A stretch of 64,000 nt of DNA from Pseudoxanthomonas sp. CF125 (lineage in GTDB: Bacteria; Pseudomonadota; Gammaproteobacteria; Xanthomonadales; Xanthomonadaceae), in the NCBI RefSeq assembly GCF_900104085.1, contig NZ_FNLD01000001.1:661048-725047 (forward strand). Reading direction: 5' to 3'. A program made the position numbers and the translations under genes. The notes beneath the pieces are model-generated. The model ran no database searches and was not told the origin of the DNA. It was given only the letters and a program-made list of their open reading frames with translations. This document shows positions 17,739-25,999 of the stretch, piece by piece. Every line of letters begins with the position of its first letter. The first letter of the stretch is position 1.

Positions 17739-18583
17739 TCGTCGACTCGCATCTGCACTTCTGGCAACTTTCGCGCGGCGACTATCTGTGGCTGACGCCG
17801 GAGTTTTCCACGTTGTACCGCGATTTCGGCCCGAACGACATCGATGCGACCTTGAGGACATGCGGGGTCGAGTCGGTGGTCGTGGTGCAGGCTGCAGCGA
17901 CCGAGGCCGAAACCCACTATCTGTTCGATCTCGCGCGCCAGCATCCTCTGATCGCCGGCGTAGTCGGATGGACCGACTTCGAAGCCGAAGACGCGCCGCA
18001 GAGGGTAGCTTCGCTTTGCCGCGCCGCGCAGGGTCTTTTGAAAGGACTGCGGCCGATGGTCCAGGATATTCCGGACCAGCGATGGCTGCTGAGGCCCGAG
18101 CTGGACCGCACGTTCGATGCGTTGGTAGCCAACGATCTGTCGTTCGACGCCTTGGTGGCGCCCGTGCACCTGCCGGCGCTTGCCGAGCGGCTGGGCCGTC
18201 ATCCCCGACTGAGTGCCGTGCTGGACCACGCCGGGAAGCCGGACATCGCCGGCGGCGGATTCGAGGACTGGGCGCAGCAGATCGCGCGCCTGGCCAGCCA
18301 GACCGACCTGCTGTGCAAATTGTCCGGCTTGCTGTCCGAAGCCGGCCGCTCCGCATCGGCGGCGAGTATCGAACCTTACGTAGCGCATCTGTTCGCCAGT
18401 TTCGGGCCTGCACGGATCATGTGGGGCAGCGACTGGCCGGTGTTGACCGCCACTGCCGATTACCTGCACTGGTTCGACATGGCCAAAGCACTGGTCGAAC
18501 GCCTGGCCGCTGGCCATCAGGAAGACGTCTTCGCCAACAACGCCCGGCGCTTCTATCGCCTGGAGCGGAAATCGCACTTGTGA
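17735..18583 (+). CDS. L-fucono-1,5-lactonase (amidohydrolase family)
   Basis: Metal-dependent hydrolase opening L-fuconolactone to L-fuconate. It has 282 residues. The start at 17735 is set by the four-base overlap with the dehydrogenase stop and by the metal motif MIVDSHLHFW at the N-terminus. Other family marks are LDHAGKPDI and the C-terminal IMWGSDWPV with its conserved Asp. This is the amidohydrolase-2 group that includes fuconolactone and galactonolactone hydrolases. Context fixes the substrate. Cytoplasmic, with no signal. Confidence 0.9.
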   Translation: MIVDSHLHFWQLSRGDYLWLTPEFSTLYRDFGPNDIDATLRTCGVESVVVVQAAATEAETHYLFDLARQHPLIAGVVGWTDFEAEDAPQRVASLCRAAQGLLKGLRPMVQDIPDQRWLLRPELDRTFDALVANDLSFDALVAPVHLPALAERLGRHPRLSAVLDHAGKPDIAGGGFEDWAQQIARLASQTDLLCKLSGLLSEAGRSASAASIEPYVAHLFASFGPARIMWGSDWPVLTATADYLHWFDMAKALVERLAAGHQEDVFANNARRFYRLERKSHL

Positions 18584-18600
18584 ATCGCAGGAGAAAAACG

Positions 18601-18642
18601 ATGTTTCGACTATCCAACCTTCCTCCGGCGGTCGCGCCATGA
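18601..18642 (+). CDS. Possible 13-residue leader ORF coupled to the SDR gene
   Basis: ATG at 18601 with GCAGGAG about 7 bases before it opens a 13-codon frame (MFRLSNLPPAVAP). Its TGA at 18640-18642 overlaps the ATG of the dehydrogenase (ATGA). The dehydrogenase itself has no Shine-Dalgarno sequence, so ribosomes probably reach it by finishing this short frame. It could also be the remnant of a longer 5' end. No function is assigned to the peptide. Confidence 0.5.
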   Translation: MFRLSNLPPAVAP

Positions 18643-19385
18643 GCGGCCGTCTGCAAGGAAAGCGCTGCCTCATCACTGCAGCCGGCGCGGGTATCGGCCG
18701 CGCCAGCGCGTTGGCGTGCGCACGCGAAGGCGCGCAAGTGCTGGCCACCGATATCGACGCGCAGGCGCTGGCCTCGCTTTCGGCGGAGTCGGAATCCATC
18801 GACACCCGCGTGCTGGATGTCACCGTGCAGGAGGAAATCGACGCACTCGTAACGAACCAGGACGCCTTCGACGTGCTGTTCAACTGCGCCGGTTACGTGC
18901 ATCAGGGCAGCATCCTCGATTGCGATCAGCAGGCGTGGCGGCGCTCTTTCGCCATCAACGTGGACGCCATGTATTCGCTGTGCCGCGCAGTGCTGCCGGG
19001 CATGCTCGCGCAACGCCGGGGAAGCATCATCAACATGTCCTCGGTCGCCTCGAGCATCAAAGGCGTGCCCAACCGGTTCGCCTATTCCACCACCAAGGCG
19101 GCGGTGATCGGCTTGAGCAAGGCGATCGCGGCCGATTTCGTCACCCAGGGCGTGCGCTGCAACGCCATCTGTCCCGGAACCATCAAGACCCCTTCGCTTT
19201 CCATGCGCGTCGCCGCATTGGGCGGCGACCAGGATGCGGTGTGGAAGGGCTTCATCGACCGTCAACCGATGGGCCGGCTGGGCGAGCCGCAGGAAATCGC
19301 CGCGCTGGTGGTCTATCTGGCATCGGACGAGTCCTCTTTCACTACAGGGCAAACCCACATCATCGACGGCGGCTGGTCGAACTGA
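18639..19385 (+). CDS. 2-keto-3-deoxy-L-fuconate dehydrogenase (SDR family)
   Basis: Short-chain dehydrogenase oxidising C4 of 2-keto-3-deoxy-L-fuconate to the 2,4-diketo acid. It has 248 residues, classical SDR size. The NAD-binding glycine motif is TAAGAGIGRASAL (residues 10-22), the structural NCAGYV motif follows, and the catalytic Ser and YxxxK are in INMSSVASS and FAYSTTKAAV. The C-terminus IIDGGWSN is typical. Third enzyme in order of genes and fourth in the pathway. Its translation appears coupled to a 13-codon upstream frame. Confidence 0.91.
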   Translation: MSGRLQGKRCLITAAGAGIGRASALACAREGAQVLATDIDAQALASLSAESESIDTRVLDVTVQEEIDALVTNQDAFDVLFNCAGYVHQGSILDCDQQAWRRSFAINVDAMYSLCRAVLPGMLAQRRGSIINMSSVASSIKGVPNRFAYSTTKAAVIGLSKAIAADFVTQGVRCNAICPGTIKTPSLSMRVAALGGDQDAVWKGFIDRQPMGRLGEPQEIAALVVYLASDESSFTTGQTHIIDGGWSN

Positions 19386-19411
19386 AGAACGGAAGAGAAG
19401 GAGATACTGCA

Positions 19412-20263
19412 ATGAAATTGTTGCGTTACGGACCGGTTGGGCAAGAGCGCCCCGGATTGCTGGACGAGGAAGGACGGATACGCGACCTCGGCGATGTCGT
19501 CGACGACATCGCTGGCGAGAACCTTACTGCGGCCGGCTTGGACAAGCTTCGTGCGCTGGACATCGCTTCCTTGCCTCTGGTCCCCGAAAACGTGCGGGTG
19601 GGCGCGGCGGTAGGGCGGATCGGCAAGTTCATCTGCGTAGGCCTGAACTACGCCGACCATGCCGCCGAATCGGGCATGGCCGTGCCCGATCAACCGGTAC
19701 TGTTCATGAAAGCGACCAGCGCGGTGATCGGACCCGACGACACGGTGGTGATCCCGCGCGATTCGCAGAAGACCGATTGGGAAGTCGAACTGGGCGTGGT
19801 GATCGGCGACCGGGCCCATGACGTACCGGTGGAAACCGCGTTGAATCACGTGGCCGGATACGCCGTCATCAACGATCTGTCGGAGCGCGAATTCCAGCTC
19901 GAGCATGGCGGGCAGTGGGTCAAGGGCAAGAGCTGCGACACCTTCGGTCCCATCGGGCCATGGCTGGTCACCCGCGACGAAATTCCGGACCCGCAGAACC
20001 TGGCGTTGTGGCTGGAAGTCAATGGCCACCGTTATCAGGACGGCAATACCAGGACCATGGTGTTCACCGTTGCGAAACTGGTGAGCTACATCAGCCGTTA
20101 CATGACGCTGATGCCGGGCGATGTGATCAGCACCGGCACGCCGCCGGGCGTGGGCCTTGGCCAGAAGCCGCCGGTTTACCTGAAAGCCGGGGATGTCATG
20201 GAACTGGGTATTCAGGGCTTGGGCCGGCAGCGACAGCAAGTCGTTGCGTATGGAAAGCATTGA
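19412..20263 (+). CDS. 2,4-diketo-3-deoxy-L-fuconate hydrolase (FAH family)
   Basis: Fumarylacetoacetate-hydrolase-family enzyme splitting the 2,4-diketo acid into pyruvate and L-lactate. It has 283 residues from the ATG at 19412 (AAGGAG at 19398-19403). The metal ligands are in TDWEVELGVVIG and the preceding KATSAVIGP. FICVGLNYADHA, YAVINDLSER, GKSCDTFGPIGPWL and ISTGTPPGVG are all in family order. Between the SDR and FucD it completes the lactate-producing branch rather than the aldolase branch. The downstream lactate dehydrogenase deals with the product. Confidence 0.92.
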   Translation: MKLLRYGPVGQERPGLLDEEGRIRDLGDVVDDIAGENLTAAGLDKLRALDIASLPLVPENVRVGAAVGRIGKFICVGLNYADHAAESGMAVPDQPVLFMKATSAVIGPDDTVVIPRDSQKTDWEVELGVVIGDRAHDVPVETALNHVAGYAVINDLSEREFQLEHGGQWVKGKSCDTFGPIGPWLVTRDEIPDPQNLALWLEVNGHRYQDGNTRTMVFTVAKLVSYISRYMTLMPGDVISTGTPPGVGLGQKPPVYLKAGDVMELGIQGLGRQRQQVVAYGKH

Positions 20264-20315
20264 TTAGTTTGCCGACCGCCGTGTGCAACAGCATAAGGAA
20301 GCTTGAGGAAAGGGC

Positions 20316-21662
20316 ATGAGTAAATTCACCGCAATAGATACCTACGATGTGCGCTTTCCCACTTCGCGCGAACTGGACGGTTCCGACGCGATGAATCCGG
20401 ACCCCGATTATTCGGCGGCCTATCTCATCCTGCGCACGGACGATCCCGATGGGCTGGCTGGCTACGGACTGGTCTTCACGATCGGACGCGGCAATGACGT
20501 GCAGACCGCCGCGATCTCTGCCCTGTCGCATCTGGTGCTGGGGCGCGACGTGGATGCGGCGCTCGACGACCTGGGTTCGTTCGCGCGCAGCCTGACCGAC
20601 GATTCGCAATTGCGCTGGCTGGGCCCCGAAAAGGGCGTGATGCACATGGCTATCGGCGGCGTCATCAATGCCGCCTGGGACATGGCCGCGCGCCGCGCAC
20701 GCAAGCCGTTGTGGCGCTACATCGCCGACATGACGCCGGAAGAATTGGCGCGCACCATCGATTTCCGCTATCTGTCCGATGCGCTGACGCCGGAACAGGC
20801 GCTGGATTTGCTGCGCGCCGCCGAGCCGGGCAAGGCGCAACGGATAGCATCGCTGCTGCAGGAAGGATATCCCGCCTATACCACTTCACCCGGCTGGCTC
20901 GGCTACTCGGACGAAAAACTGATGCGGCTGGCCAGAGAGGCGGTGGAGGACGGCTTCCGCACCATCAAGCTCAAGGTCGGCCTCAGCGTCGAAGACGACA
21001 TGCGACGCTGCCGTCTGGCGCGCGAAGCCATCGGCCCGGAGGTGGCGATGGCGGTGGACGCCAATCAGCGTTGGGACGTCGGTCCGGCCATCGCCTGGAT
21101 GAAACAGCTTGCGCCCTTCGGCATCGCCTGGATCGAAGAGCCGACCAGTCCGGACGACATCCTCGCCCATGCCGCCATCCGTCGCGGCATCGCGCCGGTT
21201 CCGGTTTCCACCGGCGAACATACGCAGAACCGGATCGTCTTCAAGCAGTTGCTGCAGGCACAGGCAGTGGACCTGATCCAGATCGACGCGGCGCGCGTTG
21301 GCGGAGTCAATGAGAACCTCGCGATCCTTTTGCTGGCCGCCAAGTTCGGCGTGCGGGTGTTTCCGCATGCGGGGGGCGTGGGCCTGTGCGAATTGGTGCA
21401 GCATCTGGCCATGGCGGATTTCGTCGCCATCAGCGGCAGCATGGAAGACCGCGCCATCGAATTCGTCGACCACTTGCACGAACATTTCGTCGATCCGGTG
21501 ACCATCCGCAATGGCCGCTATCTGGCGCCGGCGCTTCCGGGATTCTCGGCGGAAATGCACGTCGAATCCGTGCAACGGCACCTCTATCCGACCGGTCCGG
21601 TATGGAGCGATGAGCCGCCCGCAGCCCTATCGCATGGCCTCAGCGCGCAAACGGTCGGATAG
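20316..21662 (+). CDS. fucD: L-fuconate dehydratase (enolase superfamily)
   Basis: Mg-dependent dehydratase converting L-fuconate to 2-keto-3-deoxy-L-fuconate. It has 448 residues. The N-terminal capping domain is typical ([20 protein letters not shown]). Barrel residues are visible: the KxK pair in [12 protein letters not shown], Asp/Asn in [10 protein letters not shown], Glu in [10 protein letters not shown] and STGEHTQNR, and His in [12 protein letters not shown]. The X. campestris enzyme is the characterised family member and the match is close from memory. GAGGAAAGGG precedes the ATG. Fifth gene of the operon. Confidence 0.95.
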   Translation: MSKFTAIDTYDVRFPTSRELDGSDAMNPDPDYSAAYLILRTDDPDGLAGYGLVFTIGRGNDVQTAAISALSHLVLGRDVDAALDDLGSFARSLTDDSQLRWLGPEKGVMHMAIGGVINAAWDMAARRARKPLWRYIADMTPEELARTIDFRYLSDALTPEQALDLLRAAEPGKAQRIASLLQEGYPAYTTSPGWLGYSDEKLMRLAREAVEDGFRTIKLKVGLSVEDDMRRCRLAREAIGPEVAMAVDANQRWDVGPAIAWMKQLAPFGIAWIEEPTSPDDILAHAAIRRGIAPVPVSTGEHTQNRIVFKQLLQAQAVDLIQIDAARVGGVNENLAILLLAAKFGVRVFPHAGGVGLCELVQHLAMADFVAISGSMEDRAIEFVDHLHEHFVDPVTIRNGRYLAPALPGFSAEMHVESVQRHLYPTGPVWSDEPPAALSHGLSAQTVG

Positions 21663-21718
21663 CATTCCGCGTCGATGCCCCGTATAGAAGACGCTCCCTA
21701 TGGAGCCGGAGTTGAACC

Positions 21719-22858
21719 ATGGCCAGGCCCGTTTCAGAACTGCGCGCCGCCGCACGACGGCGGTTACCGCGCCTGCTGTTCGACTATATCGATGGCGGTT
21801 CCTACGACGAGATCACGCTGCGGCGCAATGTCGACGATCTGAAGACAATCGCGCTGCGCCAGCGGGTGATGACCGACATCTCCAGACTCGAACTGTCGAC
21901 AACGCTGTTCGGCCAGCCGATGAGCATGCCGCTGGCATTGGCGCCGGTCGGTTTCGCCGGCATGTACGCACGACGCGGCGAAGTCCAGGCGGCGCGCGCC
22001 GCACATGCGGCCAAGGTTCCGTTCTGCCTGTCCACGCTGAGCATCTGCGCGTTGGAGGAAGTGGTAAGCGGTAGCGGGGCTGCGGTTTGGTTCCAGCTTT
22101 ACATGGTGCGCGACCGCGGTTTTTGCAAAAGCCTGATCGAACGGGCCAAAGCTGCCGGCTGCCCGGTATTACTGCTGACGGTGGACTTGCCGATCGCTGG
22201 CGCACGCTACCGCGATCTGCGTTCCGGCATGTCGGGGCCTGTCGGCATGAAGGGCGCTTGCATGCGTGCCTGGCAAGGCGCCACCCATCCGCGCTGGCTA
22301 TGGGATGTGCGGTTGCGTGGGGGACCGCATCGCTTCGGCAATATTCCGCCGGAAGTGATCGGCGAAGGTGGATTGGGCGCGTTCGCTGGCTGGATCAAGA
22401 ACAACTTCGATCCGACGGTGACCTGGAAGGATCTGGAGTGGGTGCGCAGCCATTGGGACGGCCCTATCGTGATCAAAGGCCTGCTGGATCCCGCCGATGC
22501 GCGTGCCGCGCTGGCCGCAGGCGCCGACGGCATCGTGGTGTCCAACCACGGCGGACGCCAGCTGGACGGCGTGCTGTCGGGCATAGCGGCGTTGCCGGCG
22601 ATACTGGATGAAGTGGGCGGACGCATCCCGGTGTTGATGGACGGCGGCATCCGCTCCGGCCTGGACGTCCTGCGGGTGTTGGCCACAGGTGCGCAAGGAT
22701 GCCTGGTCGGCAAGGCGTGGGCTTACGCGCTGGGTGCAGGTGGCGAGCAAGGCGTGAGCGAGATGCTGGCGACCTTCAAGGCCGAGTTGGAAGTGGCCAT
22801 GTCGTTGACCGGCTGCGCCGACTTGAGCAAGGCCGGCCGCGATTTGCTTGTCTCTTGA
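21719..22858 (+). CDS. lldD: FMN-dependent L-lactate dehydrogenase
   Basis: Membrane-associated flavoenzyme oxidising L-lactate to pyruvate and passing electrons to quinone. It has 379 residues. Family marks are LFDYIDGGSYDEITLRRN, the FMN-binding VKGLLDP-like VIKGLLDPADA with its Lys, the catalytic His/Arg in VSNHGGRQLDG, and MDGGIRSGLDVLRVLATGA. GGAG precedes the ATG. Lying last in the fucose operon, it most likely recycles the L-lactate made by the FAH hydrolase, so fucose ends as two pyruvates. Convergent with the mutarotase gene. Confidence 0.94.
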   Translation: MARPVSELRAAARRRLPRLLFDYIDGGSYDEITLRRNVDDLKTIALRQRVMTDISRLELSTTLFGQPMSMPLALAPVGFAGMYARRGEVQAARAAHAAKVPFCLSTLSICALEEVVSGSGAAVWFQLYMVRDRGFCKSLIERAKAAGCPVLLLTVDLPIAGARYRDLRSGMSGPVGMKGACMRAWQGATHPRWLWDVRLRGGPHRFGNIPPEVIGEGGLGAFAGWIKNNFDPTVTWKDLEWVRSHWDGPIVIKGLLDPADARAALAAGADGIVVSNHGGRQLDGVLSGIAALPAILDEVGGRIPVLMDGGIRSGLDVLRVLATGAQGCLVGKAWAYALGAGGEQGVSEMLATFKAELEVAMSLTGCADLSKAGRDLLVS

Positions 22859-22892
22859 CCGGTCAGGAAGTCCAAGCAGGGCAGGGAACGGC

Positions 22893-23249
22893 TTACTTTG
22901 CCTTGCGTGACTCGGATAGAGAAAAAACGCGCGTCATAAGCCGCCATTTCTCGCCTGGTGCGGATCCGGGCAGCGGCTTCTGGAACGACGACATCAAGGT
23001 TTCCCACGCCTGCACGCGCGGGTCGGCGGCATCGGCAGCGGCTTTGGCCTCGGGCGAATAGCCCTCGTCCACTTCCATGCTCAGCACCAGGCGGTCGCCG
23101 ACGCGGTGTATCTCCATGTCGCGTATCCCCGCTGCGGCGATGGAGTCGAGGATCTCGGGCCAGATCGCCTCGGGGCTGTGCCAGCGCTCGTATTCGGCGA
23201 TCAGCGCTGGATCGTCGTGCAGATCAAGTGCGTAGTAGAGCCGTGGCAC
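22893..23249 (-). CDS. L-fucose/L-rhamnose mutarotase (RhaM family)
   Basis: Small anomerase of the RhaM (DUF718) family, 118 residues. It interconverts alpha and beta sugar anomers before the dehydrogenase step. The conserved N-terminal YYALDL and YERWHSPEAIWPEI (active-site His) and DMEIHRVGDRLVLSMEV are present. The start is GTG at 23249, three bases after the fucP stop, with its ribosome site GGGAGGG inside the end of fucP. Fucose is the likely substrate from context; RhaM enzymes can act on both sugars. Confidence 0.88.
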   Translation of the reverse strand: MPRLYYALDLHDDPALIAEYERWHSPEAIWPEILDSIAAAGIRDMEIHRVGDRLVLSMEVDEGYSPEAKAAADAADPRVQAWETLMSSFQKPLPGSAPGEKWRLMTRVFSLSESRKAK

Positions 23250-23252
23250 CGC

Positions 23253-24554
23253 TCACACCCTCCCTGCTATAGGCCGGCTTGTGCTGGCCGAGGCCAAGGC
23301 GAACCACAAGATCACCGCAAAGCACAGCGCCGGGACCGCCATGGCCCAATGGATTCCCGCCTGGTCCGAAACCGCACCCATCAGCGCGGTCAGGATGGCG
23401 CCGCCGATGATCGCCATCACTATCAGCGAGGAGCCCAGCTTCCGCTCGTCGTCCCCCAGCCCTTCCAGACCCAGCGCAAAAATGGTCGGAAACATGACGG
23501 ACATGAAAAAGCTGCTGGCTACCAGTACGTACACCCCGACCGTATGCGGCGATGCCACCGCGATGGAGCAAAGCGCCAGATTGATCAACGCGAATATCCC
23601 CAGCAGACGCGCCGGCGGCAGATAGCGCAGCAGCGCCGTGCCCACGAATCGGCCGACCATGAACAGCACCAGGGAAACGGTGAGATACAGCGCGGCCGAT
23701 TTTTCGGGCGTCCCCGGCAAGCCGTCCTGGATGTATCGAATCAGGAAACTCCAGATGCCGACCTGTGCGCCCACGTAAAAGAACTGGGCCACGATGGCCA
23801 GTACGAAACGTCTTTTGCGCAACAGACGGCCGATGATTCCGTAGCGTTGAGCTGCCGGCTCGGCTGCGCCCGAGGTTGCGGGAAAGCGGGTGAGCGCGAT
23901 CAGCAACGCCCACAGCACCACCACGCTGCCGATGACCAGATAAGGCGTCTGCACCGCGGAGGATTCCGCAACGTAGAAGGCCTGGCGCGCCGCAGGGCTC
24001 ATTGCCGCCAGATCGGTAGCCGAATGCTCGACGCCCGAGAAGATGAAGTGCTGGCCTATCAGAATGCCGGTGATCGAGCCCAATGGATTGAACGCCTGGG
24101 CCAGGTTCAAGCGCCGTGCAGCGCCTTCCGCCGGACCCAGGACGGTCACCAGCGGATTGGCCGTGGTCTCGAGAAAGGCCAGGCCACTGGCGATCACGAA
24201 CAACGCCAGCAGGAACAGATTGTAGGTATGCAGCTGCGCTGCCGGATAGAACAGGAACGCGCCGGCGGCGTACAGGAGCAGCCCCAGGATGATGGCGGCC
24301 TTGTAGCTGTAGCGCCGCATGAACATGCCGGCGGGGATGGCGAACACGAAGTAGCCAAGATAGAACGCGCTCTGCACCAGGCCGGCCTGGAAATCCGAAA
24401 GCTCGAAAGCCTTCTTGAACTGTTTGATCAGGATATCGTTGAGGTTGTTGGCCATTCCCCACAGGAAGAACAGGCTGACAATCAGCACCAGAGGCAGAAT
24501 GGCCGTCCGGATCATGGAATTTGGCGCAGCCGTGGTGCCGTCTTCGTAGTGCAT
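23253..24554 (-). CDS. fucP: L-fucose:H+ symporter (MFS, FHS family)
   Basis: Inner-membrane fucose permease of the FucP type, 433 residues and 12 predicted membrane spans. Motifs are LFFLWGMANNLNDILIKQFKKAF in TM1-TM2 (family signature, split here for length), GYFVFAIPAGMFMRRYSYKAAI and SGLAFLETTANPLV. The ATG at 24554 is used because GGAGGGG precedes it and the homologues begin near here. It is transcribed with the mutarotase and divergent from the IclR regulator across the 179-bp region with the AT-rich 13-mer. Confidence 0.93.
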   Translation of the reverse strand: MHYEDGTTAAPNSMIRTAILPLVLIVSLFFLWGMANNLNDILIKQFKKAFELSDFQAGLVQSAFYLGYFVFAIPAGMFMRRYSYKAAIILGLLLYAAGAFLFYPAAQLHTYNLFLLALFVIASGLAFLETTANPLVTVLGPAEGAARRLNLAQAFNPLGSITGILIGQHFIFSGVEHSATDLAAMSPAARQAFYVAESSAVQTPYLVIGSVVVLWALLIALTRFPATSGAAEPAAQRYGIIGRLLRKRRFVLAIVAQFFYVGAQVGIWSFLIRYIQDGLPGTPEKSAALYLTVSLVLFMVGRFVGTALLRYLPPARLLGIFALINLALCSIAVASPHTVGVYVLVASSFFMSVMFPTIFALGLEGLGDDERKLGSSLIVMAIIGGAILTALMGAVSDQAGIHWAMAVPALCFAVILWFALASASTSRPIAGRV

Positions 24555-24640
24555 GCCGCTTGCCCCTCCCAAGGCTTGCTGCCGCTGAGTCCATCGGAGC
24601 CTACTGTGGTCGATGCAATAATGCAAATATAAAAAATAGG

Positions 24641-24656
24641 TTTATATATGAAAATA
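24641..24656. promoter_or_regulatory. AT-rich operator candidate between fucP and the IclR gene
   Basis: TTTATATATGAAAATA. Its first 13 bases are identical to 16544-16556 in front of the catabolic operon. Located 87 bases from the fucP ATG and 78 bases from the regulator ATG, so it could control both. Confidence 0.55.
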
Positions 24657-24733
24657 CTGCTGTGTATTCACCACCAGAAGCAGCCTACGCCTGTGGCGCC
24701 CAGGACTCCTCCCCGTTCCCTTATCCTATTCAG

Positions 24734-25537
24734 ATGACTGCCAAACTTCCCAAATACCGAGCGCCCGCCCTCGACAAGGGCCTGGATATTCTGGAGCTGC
24801 TGGCTCAGGACGCCGGCCCCAGATCCATGGGGGAAATCTCCGAAGGGGTAGGGCGTTCGCGCAGCGAAATCTTCCGCATGCTGCAGGTACTGGAAGAGCG
24901 CGGCTACCTGGCCAAGGCCGCCGGCGATGGAAGCTATGTACTCACCAACCGCCTGTTCATGCTCGGCATGCAGCAGCCACAGGTGCAGAACGTCACCGAA
25001 GTAGCGTTGCCGGTGATGCGGCGTCTGGCCGACCGTATCCGTCAGCCTTGCCATCTGGTCGCGCCCTCCGACGATCAGATCGTAGTCATCGCCCAGATCG
25101 ATGCGCCCAGCGACCTCGGTCTGGTGGTCCGTGTCGGCCACCGGCGGCCGCTGACACACTCCACCTCGGGCCTGGTGCTGTTCGCGTTCCAGCAAGAAGA
25201 TGAGCAAGCGCGCTGGCTGAAGCTGGTAGACGAGAGTGAAGTGCCTTACGAGCGCGCCGAATTCCTGGAAGACGCGCGCAAGGTTCGCAAACAGGGCTAT
25301 GCGATGCACCCCAGCGAGGCCGTCGTGGGTGTCATCGACCTTACCGCGCCGATCCTGCAACAAGAACACGCCACTTACACGCTCACGGTGCCTTTCATCG
25401 AGCGCCGCCCGCAGCAGATCAATGCGCAGGAAGCCCTGGAGTCGCTGCGTGAAGCGGCCGACGAGATATCCCAAGCGCTCATGTATCGGCCGCCGCGTAA
25501 TCAGGTTGCGGTTCATGACGACGATAGCGAGATCTAG
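24734..25537 (+). CDS. IclR-family transcriptional regulator of the fucose genes
   Basis: Regulator of 267 residues. The winged helix-turn-helix spans about residues 10-70 (GLDILELLAQDAG; ISEGVGRSRSEIFRMLQVLEERGYL) and is followed by the IclR effector domain (VRVGHRRPLTHSTSGLVLFAF; MHPSEAVVGVIDLTAPI). No clear Shine-Dalgarno sequence precedes the ATG at 24734; TATCCT lies about 7 bases upstream, so a leaderless transcript is possible. It is divergent from fucP. It probably binds the TTTATATATGAAA element at both fucose promoters, which is inference from location. Confidence 0.9.
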   Translation: MTAKLPKYRAPALDKGLDILELLAQDAGPRSMGEISEGVGRSRSEIFRMLQVLEERGYLAKAAGDGSYVLTNRLFMLGMQQPQVQNVTEVALPVMRRLADRIRQPCHLVAPSDDQIVVIAQIDAPSDLGLVVRVGHRRPLTHSTSGLVLFAFQQEDEQARWLKLVDESEVPYERAEFLEDARKVRKQGYAMHPSEAVVGVIDLTAPILQQEHATYTLTVPFIERRPQQINAQEALESLREAADEISQALMYRPPRNQVAVHDDDSEI

Positions 25538-25999
25538 ATAGCGCGCATCGCGGTCTGGAAAGGGTTCAAGCAAGCGCGCTTCCTGCTAGCGACTTCGCAT
25601 TCTTCATCCCCGGATTCGCGAGGGGAGGGAAGTGCCGTTCGGCGACAGACCACATCTTCTGTTCGCAATGACTAACGCCCGAGTCTGCACAGGAAGCCGG
25701 CATCGATTGCGACGCAACGGCACAGATTGCCCGTTCTACTCGTGTAGGGCGCGTGACCAAATAAAACAATTCCGAGGGCCTCGCGAAATTGAAATTATCG
25801 CCGCTAATATTTTTCTTTGGATCGTTCTAAAAAAGTGACACAAACCGCATATTCGAACTGGTTTTGTCGCGTATGGTCGCACTGAGGAATCACTGTCACA
25901 CAGCTGACATCCTCGCCAAGCCAGGCGAACGCGATGGTTCCGACATGGGAGTCCGTCCATCGCGGTCGAATCATTAGCCAATTCAACGGAGGGGGCTCC
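25538..25999. other. Gene-free region before the second TBDR
   Basis: No convincing gene in 462 bases. The left part is GC-rich; 25755-25860 is AT-rich and probably holds the promoter. TTTGGATCGTTCTAAA at 25816-25831 resembles the palindrome at 15134-15149 (13 of 16 bases). Confidence 0.55.

Noticed and set aside
25566-25769. Minus-strand frame of 67 codons after the IclR gene
   Set aside because: No ribosome site or recognisable motif, and it sits in the region that more likely precedes the TBDR promoter.
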